DNA of 64,000 nucleotides from Jejuia rubra (GTDB taxonomy: Bacteria > Bacteroidota > Bacteroidia > Flavobacteriales > Flavobacteriaceae): positions 186,001 through 250,000 of the forward strand of contig NZ_JBHULY010000005.1 in assembly GCF_042684665.1 (NCBI RefSeq), read 5' to 3'. Both the position numbers and the translations under genes were made by a program. The notes under the pieces were generated by a model. It was not told where the DNA came from, searched no databases, and worked only from the letters and a program-made list of their open reading frames with translations. How positions within the stretch are numbered: position 1 is the first letter of the stretch; each line of letters starts with the position of its first letter. Below are positions 33,299 through 41,492 of the stretch, piece after piece.

Positions 33299-35816
33299 GA
33301 GAGCGATTGTATTTCAAAAACAAAAGTACTACAATCAAAATTATCAGGATTCCTCCAATGATATAATAAAGGGAGAACTCCTTTTCGGGTGTTACGAGGT
33401 CACCATAATATACAAAAGCACCCCAATAATAAGGGGATTTTTTGGCATTCCCAATGGCTTCATCTTCTAAATAGTCCAATTTTGATTGGCGATTGGAAAA
33501 ATGAGGCGATTGGGTATTGCTATAATGCTCGTAAAAGAATGACATGATTTCCGAAGTGGACAAATCATTGATTTGCCAAAGTGAAAACAGTACATTCTTT
33601 GCTCCCGCATATTGAAATCCGCGAGCAACACTCATTGCGCCCTCACCTTTGTAGCGTATCCCAATCCCAGTTTCACAAGCGCTTAATACTACCAATTGCG
33701 GATTTAAATCCAAACCGTATATTTCGTTGAGGGATAAACTTCCATCATAAAAATCAATTATAGCAGGGGTAGCATTGGCATGAGTGGATAAATGTAAAAC
33801 CCCATGTTCTTTGGCTTTGGTAATGAAATTACTTTTAGAGGCCTCTTCACGCATCAATAGCTTGGATTTCATTTCATTTTGAATAGCTTCGGCCTCATTT
33901 ATGGAATAGGTGAGCGTTCTGTTAGTGTTTTCAAAAACAGGAAACACGCCTAAAAGTTCGGTGTTCGGATTGGGTGCGTTTTCCGAAACATAGAATAGGG
34001 CGCTGGAGTTGTACGTAATATTTTGGTCTTTTACTACAAAAGGCATTTTTGAAAAGGATGTGGTTTGCGATTCTTCTGAAAGCAGGGTTTCAAAGGGCAC
34101 AAAATTTAACCGACCGTCTGGAACTAGAATAATATTTTTGAAATCAGAAACTGCATGGAATTTTAGGAGTTTGAATAACGTGAATGCACTGTTTGAAAAT
34201 TTTTGAATGTCATTATTTATAATAGAAGCACTATCAAAAAGATGAATGAATTCCGAGATTTGGTTTTCAGTTTCAGAAGTTAAAACCACTTTATCCACCC
34301 AAATTTTTTCTGGAGCTACCACAAATTGATAAAGGGTATGTTTTCCGTAAAAATAGGAGACCAAAACCGCATTATCTTGTGTCAGTTTTTCTCGTAGCAC
34401 TTCCTTTGAAAACACTTGTTCATCTAAAGAGTATTTTTTTGAAAGAGTGTTGTTCAACTGTTTGAGTTGCAAACTGATTTCGGTCAAATTCTTATTCAAA
34501 TCATGGATTACGGAAGCTTTGTTTTCGCCCAGCAGTTCGGTTTTTAGCAATCCCGTAATATGTTCCTGTTGTTTTAAAAGGTCATATTCGGCGATTAACA
34601 AACTGTCGTTGGGATGCTTTTGTAAGCGCATTTTTTTGTGAAAGATATCCTTTAAAGTGGATGCTCTACTGTTTTCGGAATACTGAAATGCCTTAAAAAT
34701 ATAAGTACTGTCTCTGGTATTTCTATAAGCCTGATACAGCAAATCGATACATTTTTCACTACGGATTTTGTGGTCCGTCTGGTTTATGATTTTGGTGTCT
34801 TGCGACGTCCATCCGTCGCGCAACAGACTCCAAACATAAAAACTCAGGTCGTAATAGGTCAATGACGATTGAACATCAGGTTGAATTTCAGCAAACAAAT
34901 CAAAAATATCGATAAAGGTGTTTTCAGTATATAAATCCTGCTTATTTGGAAGCGCATTCCCACTAAAATTCGGCAGTAGCAATAGTAACGCCTCGTCTAA
35001 ACTTTCGGAGGCTTTTGTGTTTTGCTCCAAAATCCTATAAAGTTTTGCTTCCTGTACCAAAAGTTTTGCCAATTGTCTTTTAGATAGATTTTCATTAGAA
35101 AATTGCTCCGTTTTTAGTTTCTGAAAAACGGACAACGCCCTTTCAAAATCCTTATTTTGAATTGCATTACTATAACTTTCTCTGTCACCTATTTGAATAG
35201 GAATATCTTCATAGCCCAATGCAATTTGGCTATCCACTCTAATTGCGATTAGTTTTTTCCTTTGCGCCTTGCTGATTTCGAGATGTTCGATGTAATCCGA
35301 AGTCATACCAAGAACGATATCATGTTTCCCAATCGTTTGGTAGAGTTTTGAAAGATTGATAATCCCACTGATTTCATGCTTTCTGTTTTTACTTTTTTCC
35401 GCCAGAAAAATATACTGTTTTATAGTACTTTCAGCATTGGTAAAATCTCCTGTTTTGGTGTAAAGATTGCCTAAGGGGTTCAAACAGCTTTCAATAATAT
35501 CAAAATCCGAAAGTTTTGAAAGTGCATTCGCATTAAAGCGATTCAAGGCATCTTCATAAGTAATAATGGCTTCTTTTAAAGCAGAGTTTTGGTCCAGATA
35601 ATACCCTTTATGGCATAATAAAAACACCATCGCCAATTGTTCGTCTCGGGTTTTTAGTTCACTTTTAAATTGAGCCTCTTTTTCAATTAAATTTTGAAGT
35701 GATTCCCTATTTGGATGAGCAATAAACGTTTCTGTAGCCACATAAATTTGCTCCTCAAGGTTTTGGGAAAAACATATAGAGTTTAAAACCAGAAAAAGAA
35801 TCCAAAGTTTATTCAT
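33267..35816 (-). CDS. Membrane-anchored TPR-CHAT caspase-like protease
   Basis: An 849-aa protein. A signal peptide (MNKLWILFLVLNSICFSQ) leads into TPR-like helical repeats (about 30-420; for example LGNLYTKTGDFTNAESTIKQYIFLAEKS) and a coiled-coil linker (about 420-470). The CHAT domain follows (about 480-800), with the catalytic His in LHLSTHANATP (about 675) and Cys in VVLSACETGIG (about 712), plus the conserved EGAMSVARGFQYAGAKNVLFSLWQIND. A C-terminal transmembrane helix (YYIIGGILIILIVVLLFLKY, near 825) leaves a short cytoplasmic tail. Thus the protease faces the periplasm, tethered to the inner membrane. Its catalytic dyad is intact. It lies between the PKD outer-membrane protein (30 nt) and the overlapping aspartic protease. 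TPR-CHAT proteins are regulated proteases in known systems; the substrate here is unknown. Confidence 0.92.
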   Translation of the reverse strand: MNKLWILFLVLNSICFSQNLEEQIYVATETFIAHPNRESLQNLIEKEAQFKSELKTRDEQLAMVFLLCHKGYYLDQNSALKEAIITYEDALNRFNANALSKLSDFDIIESCLNPLGNLYTKTGDFTNAESTIKQYIFLAEKSKNRKHEISGIINLSKLYQTIGKHDIVLGMTSDYIEHLEISKAQRKKLIAIRVDSQIALGYEDIPIQIGDRESYSNAIQNKDFERALSVFQKLKTEQFSNENLSKRQLAKLLVQEAKLYRILEQNTKASESLDEALLLLLPNFSGNALPNKQDLYTENTFIDIFDLFAEIQPDVQSSLTYYDLSFYVWSLLRDGWTSQDTKIINQTDHKIRSEKCIDLLYQAYRNTRDSTYIFKAFQYSENSRASTLKDIFHKKMRLQKHPNDSLLIAEYDLLKQQEHITGLLKTELLGENKASVIHDLNKNLTEISLQLKQLNNTLSKKYSLDEQVFSKEVLREKLTQDNAVLVSYFYGKHTLYQFVVAPEKIWVDKVVLTSETENQISEFIHLFDSASIINNDIQKFSNSAFTLFKLLKFHAVSDFKNIILVPDGRLNFVPFETLLSEESQTTSFSKMPFVVKDQNITYNSSALFYVSENAPNPNTELLGVFPVFENTNRTLTYSINEAEAIQNEMKSKLLMREEASKSNFITKAKEHGVLHLSTHANATPAIIDFYDGSLSLNEIYGLDLNPQLVVLSACETGIGIRYKGEGAMSVARGFQYAGAKNVLFSLWQINDLSTSEIMSFFYEHYSNTQSPHFSNRQSKLDYLEDEAIGNAKKSPYYWGAFVYYGDLVTPEKEFSLYYIIGGILIILIVVLLFLKYNRSHGTNTAGISS

Positions 35817-35846
35817 TCGAGTGAGTTGCCAAATGAGCCTTAGGCT

Positions 35847-37817
35847 CTAAAACTTCCAAATCGCATAAAACTGCCAATAATTAAAAACGTCTTCCAAATC
35901 ATAAACGTACCGGGCGCCCACACTTGGGCCTATTCGTGCAAAGCCCAAAGTAGCATCCAAAATAACGCTGTTGCGTAAATTATTAAACGAATCGCTCGAG
36001 CTATCGGTTTCGTTAGTGGTTCTAATTACAGGAAGAGGATCCGCCCCCGGCTGTTGTATGCCTTCAAGATCTTCAACCAAAACATCGTTTGTGGTTTTGT
36101 TGCTAACGGTTACCGTACCTTGAATCCCGGCTCCAAGACCAATGTAATTATTGACATTGTATCGTAATAAAACGGGGATGTCCCAATCGATGTTTTCAAA
36201 AGAACTACTGGTGGTTCGTCGTTGGGTGAACCTAAAACCTTGGGGGCCGTCAACGATGCGTTCGGAAACTATCGGCACACTATTCTCATAATTGTGAAAA
36301 TTGTTCATCAATTCAACTTGCCAATACCAGCGATAAGATTTATAGGGCGACAACGTTGCTCCAATAAAATAGTTTTCGGAGTTTTTTAAATCAGAAAATG
36401 AATTGTAGCCCGCTTTAACACCCACCGAAAGCCCAGGCATAAATCGGGTAGTGGAATAATTGGTAATAATCGGTTCGTTTTTATCGAAGATGATAGCAGT
36501 TCGACTTTTTGTACTTTTCTTATGGAAATCCTTAGCAAATTTGATGTTGTATTTTACAAATCCTTTGGTGGAATCGTACTCTTTTATATTTTTCTGCTCG
36601 CTTCCGGGTAGGTATATATTTTTAAAAGTGAAAATGGCTTGGGTATCCGTAAAGGTGGTGTCCAAACAACTGTATTCCACTTCGTATTTCGGACAGATAT
36701 CGCATTTAGGATACATGTCCGTCACCTTCAAAGTGGACTTGTCCAACATTTCAGGAATATCCGTTTCCAGTCGAATGGTGCGAGCAGGCCCTTCACCGTT
36801 ATTTTGAAATTTGATTTTATATTTTAAGGTTTTGAAGCGTACAAACCTGTAATTCATTAAAGTGCCGTTGGTGGACATTTTGTTGGGGTCGTGCGAAGTC
36901 ACAATTTCCATTTCCATGTCCTTCACTTCGTGATTGTCATAGTTCGAATCTGGCACATAAACTCCTCTAACTGAAATAATCGCACTGGTATCTCGTATCA
37001 TTTCGGGTGTGGTTTCCAAGCTGAAAAATACATTACGTTCCTCGTTGGGTTCCATATTATCAAATTCCAAAACGCTCCAATCCTTGTAAAAGGCTTTAGC
37101 TTCTGTAAGGGTGAGTGGTAAATTCGTTTTCTCCGTAGAATCTTGCGCAACCGCCTTCAAATTTAAAATTGAAGCATCGTTGGATGCCAAAAGCGTGTTG
37201 TCCAAATGAGTTTTCCCTGTATAAGCAAAAGTAGTGGCAGGGATTTCTTTTTCATTATAATACGTCCTTACTTCCTTCAACATAAAATTATCTGCTTTAA
37301 ATTTATGCTCGTTATAAAACAGATACAACTTACCTTTGGTGGTGTAATCTTTTGTGTTTTTGTAGCGCATCACCGAAACAATTTCCTGTAAAGGTACAGG
37401 TTCCCGATTTCGTATCAAATCAAAATCCGTATCCATGGAAGCCATTTCATCAGATGTTGATGACACCGAGTTGACGGCAATTTTTTTAGGTCGAGACGTG
37501 GGTGGTTTTCCAGTATCATAATTGTTGGTAGCCCAAAGTCTCACTTCGTACTCACCCTTCTTTTTATAAACATGTTTTGGAGTTTTTTCTTTACTGTATG
37601 AGCCATCTCCCATTTCCCAAAAAAAGGTATAAAATGCTTTGGGTGCTCCCGCAATTTGATTCAACACTGGCGTTTCGGGTGTAAAAAGGACATGATTCCC
37701 GTTTACCTCAGTTTTAATGGTAGCTGTGCGGGTCACAGTATCCTGCTCAATTATTCTCTGGGAGAACAGTGAAATAGGAACAAAGAAAACAAACATAAGT
37801 AGCTGTCGATAATACAT
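35847..37817 (-). CDS. PKD-domain outer-membrane beta-barrel protein
   Basis: A 656-aa exported protein with a signal peptide (to about LFSQ). A PKD domain lies at about 60-115 (FFWEMGDGSYSKEKTPKHVYKKKGEYEVRLWATNNY). A mixed beta region follows with a DUF11/DUF7619-like block (DPNKMSTNGTLMNYRFVRFKTLKYKIKFQNNGEGPARTIRLETDIPEML) and a four-cysteine cluster (YPKCDICPKYEVEYSC). The last 200 residues (from about 455, GLSVGVKAGYNSF...) look like an outer-membrane beta-barrel ending in an aromatic residue (FYAIWKF), the usual signal for barrel assembly. It is the first gene of the operon leading into TPR-CHAT. It may be the surface sensor or anchor of that system; this is inference. Confidence 0.8.
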   Translation of the reverse strand: MYYRQLLMFVFFVPISLFSQRIIEQDTVTRTATIKTEVNGNHVLFTPETPVLNQIAGAPKAFYTFFWEMGDGSYSKEKTPKHVYKKKGEYEVRLWATNNYDTGKPPTSRPKKIAVNSVSSTSDEMASMDTDFDLIRNREPVPLQEIVSVMRYKNTKDYTTKGKLYLFYNEHKFKADNFMLKEVRTYYNEKEIPATTFAYTGKTHLDNTLLASNDASILNLKAVAQDSTEKTNLPLTLTEAKAFYKDWSVLEFDNMEPNEERNVFFSLETTPEMIRDTSAIISVRGVYVPDSNYDNHEVKDMEMEIVTSHDPNKMSTNGTLMNYRFVRFKTLKYKIKFQNNGEGPARTIRLETDIPEMLDKSTLKVTDMYPKCDICPKYEVEYSCLDTTFTDTQAIFTFKNIYLPGSEQKNIKEYDSTKGFVKYNIKFAKDFHKKSTKSRTAIIFDKNEPIITNYSTTRFMPGLSVGVKAGYNSFSDLKNSENYFIGATLSPYKSYRWYWQVELMNNFHNYENSVPIVSERIVDGPQGFRFTQRRTTSSSFENIDWDIPVLLRYNVNNYIGLGAGIQGTVTVSNKTTNDVLVEDLEGIQQPGADPLPVIRTTNETDSSSDSFNNLRNSVILDATLGFARIGPSVGARYVYDLEDVFNYWQFYAIWKF

Positions 37818-37892
37818 AACGAAATGGGTTTATTGCATGCTCTAATATACAAAAGAGATAACTTTTGATTTCAAAAATGAAGATGAATGGCG

Positions 37893-37979
37893 TTAGCCCG
37901 ATAGAATGATCAGGATATTAGCCATAAGAATAGCTATGACCAATACTACCAAAACCATGATGTAAACTCGCTTTTTCAT
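37893..37979 (-). CDS. Small single-helix membrane protein (28 aa)
   Basis: A 28-codon frame: basic start MKKRVYIM then a hydrophobic run (VLVVLVIAILMANILIILSG). It sits upstream of the PKD gene on the same strand, 75 nt before its start, so it could be a first small gene of that operon. It resembles the 33-codon frame at 31766-31867. Evidence is composition and this similarity only. Confidence 0.45.
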   Translation of the reverse strand: MKKRVYIMVLVVLVIAILMANILIILSG

Positions 37980-38096
37980 TTCTAAACCATTTTCATCCTT
38001 ATATCAAAATGCATCACAATTTGTTACCCCACAGCTGAACAATGAATGACTTTTCGAATTGGTATTTTGAGTTTTAATGGCCTTAACTCCTCTTTC

Positions 38097-38285
38097 TTCC
38101 AATTTTCTGGTGGAAAATTGGAATTCATTCTCCTCTTTCCAAAAAGAGGAGAGCTAGTTTATGGTTTTTTAATCCAAGGAATACTAATTTTTGTATGTAA
38201 AATGAATTCCTTTTTCGGCTCCTCCCTTTATATAAAGGGAGGAAGATTTTGCACTGAAAATTTTCAGTGCAAAATCAGGAGGGTT
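38097..38285. repeat. Cluster of nested palindromes (possible MITE-like or 3' repeat element)
   Basis: Four palindromes follow one another: TTCCAATTTTC/GAAAATTGGAA (38097-38123), CTCCTCTTT/AAAGAGGAG (38130-38151), a perfect 22-nt palindrome centred on TATA (38221-38242) and a perfect 32-nt palindrome with half-site GATTTTGCACTGAAAA (38245-38276). A short CCTCC/GGAGG pair encloses the last two. No coding sequence was seen. The unit looks like palindromic repeats dispersed in flavobacterial genomes. Confidence 0.7.
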
Positions 38286-38300
38286 GCTTAGGGTTAAATT

Positions 38301-38332
38301 GAAAAGCCAGAAACTGGGGATGTTTCTGGCTT
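38301..38332 (-). terminator. Terminator downstream of the lipoprotein gene
   Basis: AAGCCAGAAAC (38304-38314) pairs perfectly with GTTTCTGGCTT (38322-38332); on the minus strand a T run follows, 49 nt after the stop at 38381. Confidence 0.75.
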
Positions 38333-38380
38333 CAAGAGTAGGTCAACCGTTAGGGAAACCATAACTAAGTAGTCCTTTTA

Positions 38381-39349
38381 TTAAGGTAAGTTATTTATAA
38401 TTATAGTCAATTGTGCTTCCGTGGCAATAGCCATCTCGCTTTCGGTAATCGTGATAACACCGTTTTCGATAATGGTTACAGATTTAATGGCGTATTTCCA
38501 GTTATCGCCTTCTTCCGTGGCAAAAATTATATGGCATTCCAATCCGATTGGGATTTGCCCGTAGTGCTCACTGAACATACCTGTGTTGCTATCATAAGTA
38601 TCCAAATTTGCCAATCCGGTATCTTCGCCATCATAAGAAATGAAAACAGAACTGTTCGTATTGTCGTAACCATCAGGAACATCCACTAAAATAATCGTTT
38701 TTGGTCTTGGGTCGTTGTAAAAACGATCAACGTTGGACCATCCAAACTGTTGGAAAAACCCATAGTATTGGTTCCCCTCGGCAAACACACCACCTTGTCC
38801 GGTATTGTCTTCTTCCTCGTCCCAAGCTAAGTTGCCGTCAGCATCAATTCTGCCTTCCCAAAGGGTCATATCGTTGTCGGCACCTCCGGTTAAATCCGCA
38901 GGAATCGACATCTGAAAACCACAGCTAGTTTCTAAAACCTCACCGTTTTGAGTGGCATTCACATAAAATTCACCCCCAGAAATCAAAAGTGCCTTATCAC
39001 CATTAGGTAAAGTACCCATCGTAGGTTTGTTGGTCACTAGCATGTTGCCTTTATCAAAAAGCTCCACAAATTCCAAGTTTACATTTCCGGTTACTGCATT
39101 CCCATTAAGAGTCAAACAGTTGGCGTTGATGTAAATTTCCACACCTTTATCCGAAGTCAAATTAATGTTGCCATCATCCGCGTTAAACGTAAAGTTTTGC
39201 GTCAGGTTCTCAAGTGCAGTGTCCTTTAATTCGTTAAAATCCTCTGCCGTTGGGCGAAAAATAATATCGCCATCGTCGTTCGTTTCACAGCTTGTAAATA
39301 ATACTGCTGTCAATAAAAGTGTTCCAAAAATTCTTTTTAAATTCTTCAT
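38381..39349 (-). CDS. Putative lipoprotein with ZU5-like beta-domain, function unknown
   Basis: A 322-aa lipoprotein (lipobox VLFTSC, Cys21). Residues about 60-150 (SDKGVEIYINANCLTLNGNAVTGNVNLEFVELFDKGNM...LISGGEFYVNATQNGEVL) have the pattern of ZU5-like beta-sandwich segments common in Bacteroidota secreted proteins. The rest is acidic and rich in beta strands, with a WEGRIDADGNLAWDEEED stretch. It sits between a two-repeat secreted protein and the PKD/CHAT operon on the same strand, but a terminator and the palindrome cluster separate it from that operon. The role is unknown; surface exposure is plausible. Confidence 0.78.
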   Translation of the reverse strand: MKNLKRIFGTLLLTAVLFTSCETNDDGDIIFRPTAEDFNELKDTALENLTQNFTFNADDGNINLTSDKGVEIYINANCLTLNGNAVTGNVNLEFVELFDKGNMLVTNKPTMGTLPNGDKALLISGGEFYVNATQNGEVLETSCGFQMSIPADLTGGADNDMTLWEGRIDADGNLAWDEEEDNTGQGGVFAEGNQYYGFFQQFGWSNVDRFYNDPRPKTIILVDVPDGYDNTNSSVFISYDGEDTGLANLDTYDSNTGMFSEHYGQIPIGLECHIIFATEEGDNWKYAIKSVTIIENGVITITESEMAIATEAQLTIIINNLP

Positions 39350-39436
39350 GATAATTGGGTTTTAAATTGTTATTCAAGTTTAAATCAACAGGGCAACGAA
39401 ATTGTTACCCCTATTGATTTAAAAATTTTCAAAATT

Positions 39437-39871
39437 TTAATGTTGAGGCTGACTGATAATCATTTTAGAGACAATCGCATCACCAGAAGCAACCAATGCA
39501 ATCATTTTTTGGGCATAATCCTCAGAGGAAGCATAACCTTTAGCTTTTCCAGTTGCTGTTTCCACTTCCCAGAAATAGTTTCTTTTGGCGTCCATTTCAG
39601 ATTTCAATTCAAAGAAACTTTTGATTTCCGTTCCGGTAACCACCTCGCCCGAACTTGATAATGCAATCATTCGTTTAGCTTGTTCTAAAGACAATGAAGT
39701 CCCAGAGTAAGTGCCTTTGGTCGTTTCCACCTTCCACTCAAAAACTTGAGCGATGGCATCTTTTGTAATTTCAACAACTTCGTTTGAAGCGTTAAGGGTC
39801 GTTTCATTCGTAGCATTTAAGTTCAACATGGATAACACTACAGTTCCGATAATTAAAATTGATTTTTTCAT
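39437..39871 (-). CDS. Small secreted protein with two internal repeats
   Basis: A 144-aa protein with a signal peptide (MKKSILIIGTVVLSMLNLNA). The mature part is a tandem duplication of about 45 residues: FEWKVETTKGTYSGTSLSLEQAKRMIALSSSGEVVTGTEI and YFWEVETATGKAKGYASSEDYAQKMIALVASGDAIVSKMI align almost without gaps (W-x-VET-x-x-G, then A-x-x-MIAL-x-x-SG-x-x-V). I do not recognise the family. It is followed after 87 nt by the ZU5-like lipoprotein and faces the divergent ECF sigma gene. Confidence 0.75.
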   Translation of the reverse strand: MKKSILIIGTVVLSMLNLNATNETTLNASNEVVEITKDAIAQVFEWKVETTKGTYSGTSLSLEQAKRMIALSSSGEVVTGTEIKSFFELKSEMDAKRNYFWEVETATGKAKGYASSEDYAQKMIALVASGDAIVSKMIISQPQH

Positions 39872-39982
39872 GATTTCTAATGTTATAGATTAATTAATTT
39901 TTGTTCGTCATTTTTTGACTGTTACACCCTTATATCAACCCCCTTTAAAAATTGTTACCCCTTTTTTTAAATTTTTTTATTT

Positions 39983-40085
39983 GGGCGTTGCCCACAAGGG
40001 GTCGGGCTTTCCGTTCCAAGTCCTCGCTCCGCCCTATGGGGCTACGCTGTGGGCTTTACTCTGCAATCCCTAACGCGGGTGCTGA
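39983..40085. repeat. Dispersed flavobacterial intergenic repeat (GGGCGTT...CTAACGC type)
   Basis: A non-coding element of about 100 nt begins GGGCGTTGCCC, continues GGGTCGGGCTTTCCG and AAGTCCTCGC, and ends CAATCCCTAACGCGGG. The ends are complementary (GCGTT with AACGC), and it is markedly more GC-rich than its surroundings. From memory, the same consensus recurs in many Bacteroidota genomes without an assigned function. Confidence 0.65.
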
Positions 40086-40150
40086 TAGCATTCAGATAAA
40101 TACGATGTTTAAGGAAATTCTTTATTTTAGGGGCAAATTCAAAAGCGGGC

Positions 40151-40732
40151 ATGGCCGAAAAGAAAATTCACGAAGACCAGAAATATATCGACGGGTTACT
40201 GAAAAACAACTCCTTTGTTATTCAATCTATATATGACAAGTTTGTGCCCAAGGTGGTGAATTATATCAAACAGAATAGTGGAAGTTCGGATGAAGCGCAG
40301 GACGTAGTTCAAGATACATTAATCACCATATATAGTCAAGCCAGCCAAAAAGGATTGCAATTAACCTGTCCGTTCGACGCCTATTTTTTCCTACTCTGCA
40401 AACGCAAATGGTTAAACGTTCTAAAAAAGTCTTCCAATAAAGAGGTAACAATTAACGAGGAAGTGTTATCTAAAGGTGACGAGGCCCAAGAACTGGCTTT
40501 TGAAACTTCCGTTTTCGGTGAAAAACAAGCACTGTTTGCAGAAATGTTTAACCAGCTCGGGACCGCGTGCAAGGATTTGCTAAAAGCTACTTTTAAAATA
40601 AAATCGATGGAGGAAGTAGCCAAGAGTTTGGGCGTAACCTACGCCTACGCCCGCAAAAAGAAATCCCTCTGCATCGGGAAATTGACAGCACTAGTTCAAG
40701 GGTCGCCAAAGTTTAACCAACTTAAATTGTAA
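40151..40732 (+). CDS. ECF-type RNA polymerase sigma factor
   Basis: A 193-aa sigma factor of a second, divergent type. Region 2 is NSFVIQSIYDKFVPKVVNYIKQNSGSSDEAQDVVQDTLITIYSQ and FDAYFFLLCKRKWLNVLKK; region 4 is LGTACKDLLKATFKIKSMEEVAKSLGVTYAYARKKKSLCIGKL. It is not of the FecI/SusC-linked kind, having no FecR neighbour. The gene for its membrane partner starts 5 nt after its stop, so the two are translated together. It is divergent from the 39437 gene and lies 2.3 kb from the PKD/TPR-CHAT operon, which it may control. Confidence 0.9.
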   Translation: MAEKKIHEDQKYIDGLLKNNSFVIQSIYDKFVPKVVNYIKQNSGSSDEAQDVVQDTLITIYSQASQKGLQLTCPFDAYFFLLCKRKWLNVLKKSSNKEVTINEEVLSKGDEAQELAFETSVFGEKQALFAEMFNQLGTACKDLLKATFKIKSMEEVAKSLGVTYAYARKKKSLCIGKLTALVQGSPKFNQLKL

Positions 40733-40737
40733 GTGTT

Positions 40738-41481
40738 ATGGAAGACCAAAATTACATAGAGTTTGAAGCCTACCTTTCCGAGGAACTTTCCGCGGAAGAA
40801 TGCGCCGATTTTGAATCCAGATTGGAAACCGACCCCGAATTTCAAGAAGCCTTTGAAACCTACAAGGAATTGTCTTCATTTTTAGAGCACAAATTTGGAA
40901 ACGAAGAGGCTTCCCTAGCGTTTCAAAATAACCTAGAAAACCTTTCAAAAGCCCATTTTGAAAAAACGGAAACCCAAACCAAATCCGGTTCCTCAAAAAC
41001 CTATGTTTTAATGAAATACTTGGTGGCCGCATCCGTAGCCATTGTGTTTGGGCTTTTTACGTTTAATCAGCTTTCCACGCCAAGTTATGCGGACTATGAT
41101 GATTACGGCACGATTAGTTTGACCGTACGAGGTAACAATGATGCGCTTTTAAAACCGGCAGAAGATGCATTTAACACAGGGAATTTTGAAAAAGCAAATG
41201 AGGCGTTTGGGGAATTGCTTTCAAATGATGATTCAAATATTGAACTCCAATTATATAAAGGTATTTCATTATTGGAATTGAATCGATTTGATGAAGCCGA
41301 TAGCCTATTTGGAAAGCTTTCAGCAGACACATCAGCTTATAAAAATAAAGCCACTTGGTATTTGGCACTAAGCAAACTAAAACAAAAGGATTACGACGCC
41401 TGTCTGCAAATTTTAAAAACCATCCCTGAGGATGCCGACGATTATAAGCAAGCACAAAAGTTAATCAAGAAATTGGATTAA
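40738..41481 (+). CDS. Membrane protein with cytoplasmic anti-sigma-like head and periplasmic TPRs
   Basis: A 247-aa protein. The first 85 residues are acidic and helical (FEAYLSEELSAEECADFESRLETDPEFQEAFETYKEL), the pattern of zinc-less anti-sigma domains. One transmembrane helix is at about 92-110 (YLVAASVAIVFGLFTF), and TPR-like repeats fill 140-247 (AFNTGNFEKANEAFGELL, LELNRFDEADSLFGKLS, KQKDYDACLQILKTIPE). Lying 5 nt after an ECF sigma gene, it is most simply its anti-sigma factor, with TPRs as the periplasmic sensing part. The pairing of TPRs here with TPRs in the nearby CHAT protease is suggestive. Confidence 0.8.
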   Translation: MEDQNYIEFEAYLSEELSAEECADFESRLETDPEFQEAFETYKELSSFLEHKFGNEEASLAFQNNLENLSKAHFEKTETQTKSGSSKTYVLMKYLVAASVAIVFGLFTFNQLSTPSYADYDDYGTISLTVRGNNDALLKPAEDAFNTGNFEKANEAFGELLSNDDSNIELQLYKGISLLELNRFDEADSLFGKLSADTSAYKNKATWYLALSKLKQKDYDACLQILKTIPEDADDYKQAQKLIKKLD

Positions 41482-41492
41482 ATCCAAACCCC

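Noticed and set aside
32170..41481. A true CRISPR-linked TPR-CHAT (Craspase-type) system
   Set aside because: No CRISPR repeats or cas genes are in the window, and this CHAT protein is exported and membrane anchored, unlike the cytoplasmic Csx29. Only the analogy with protease-controlled sigma release is kept.
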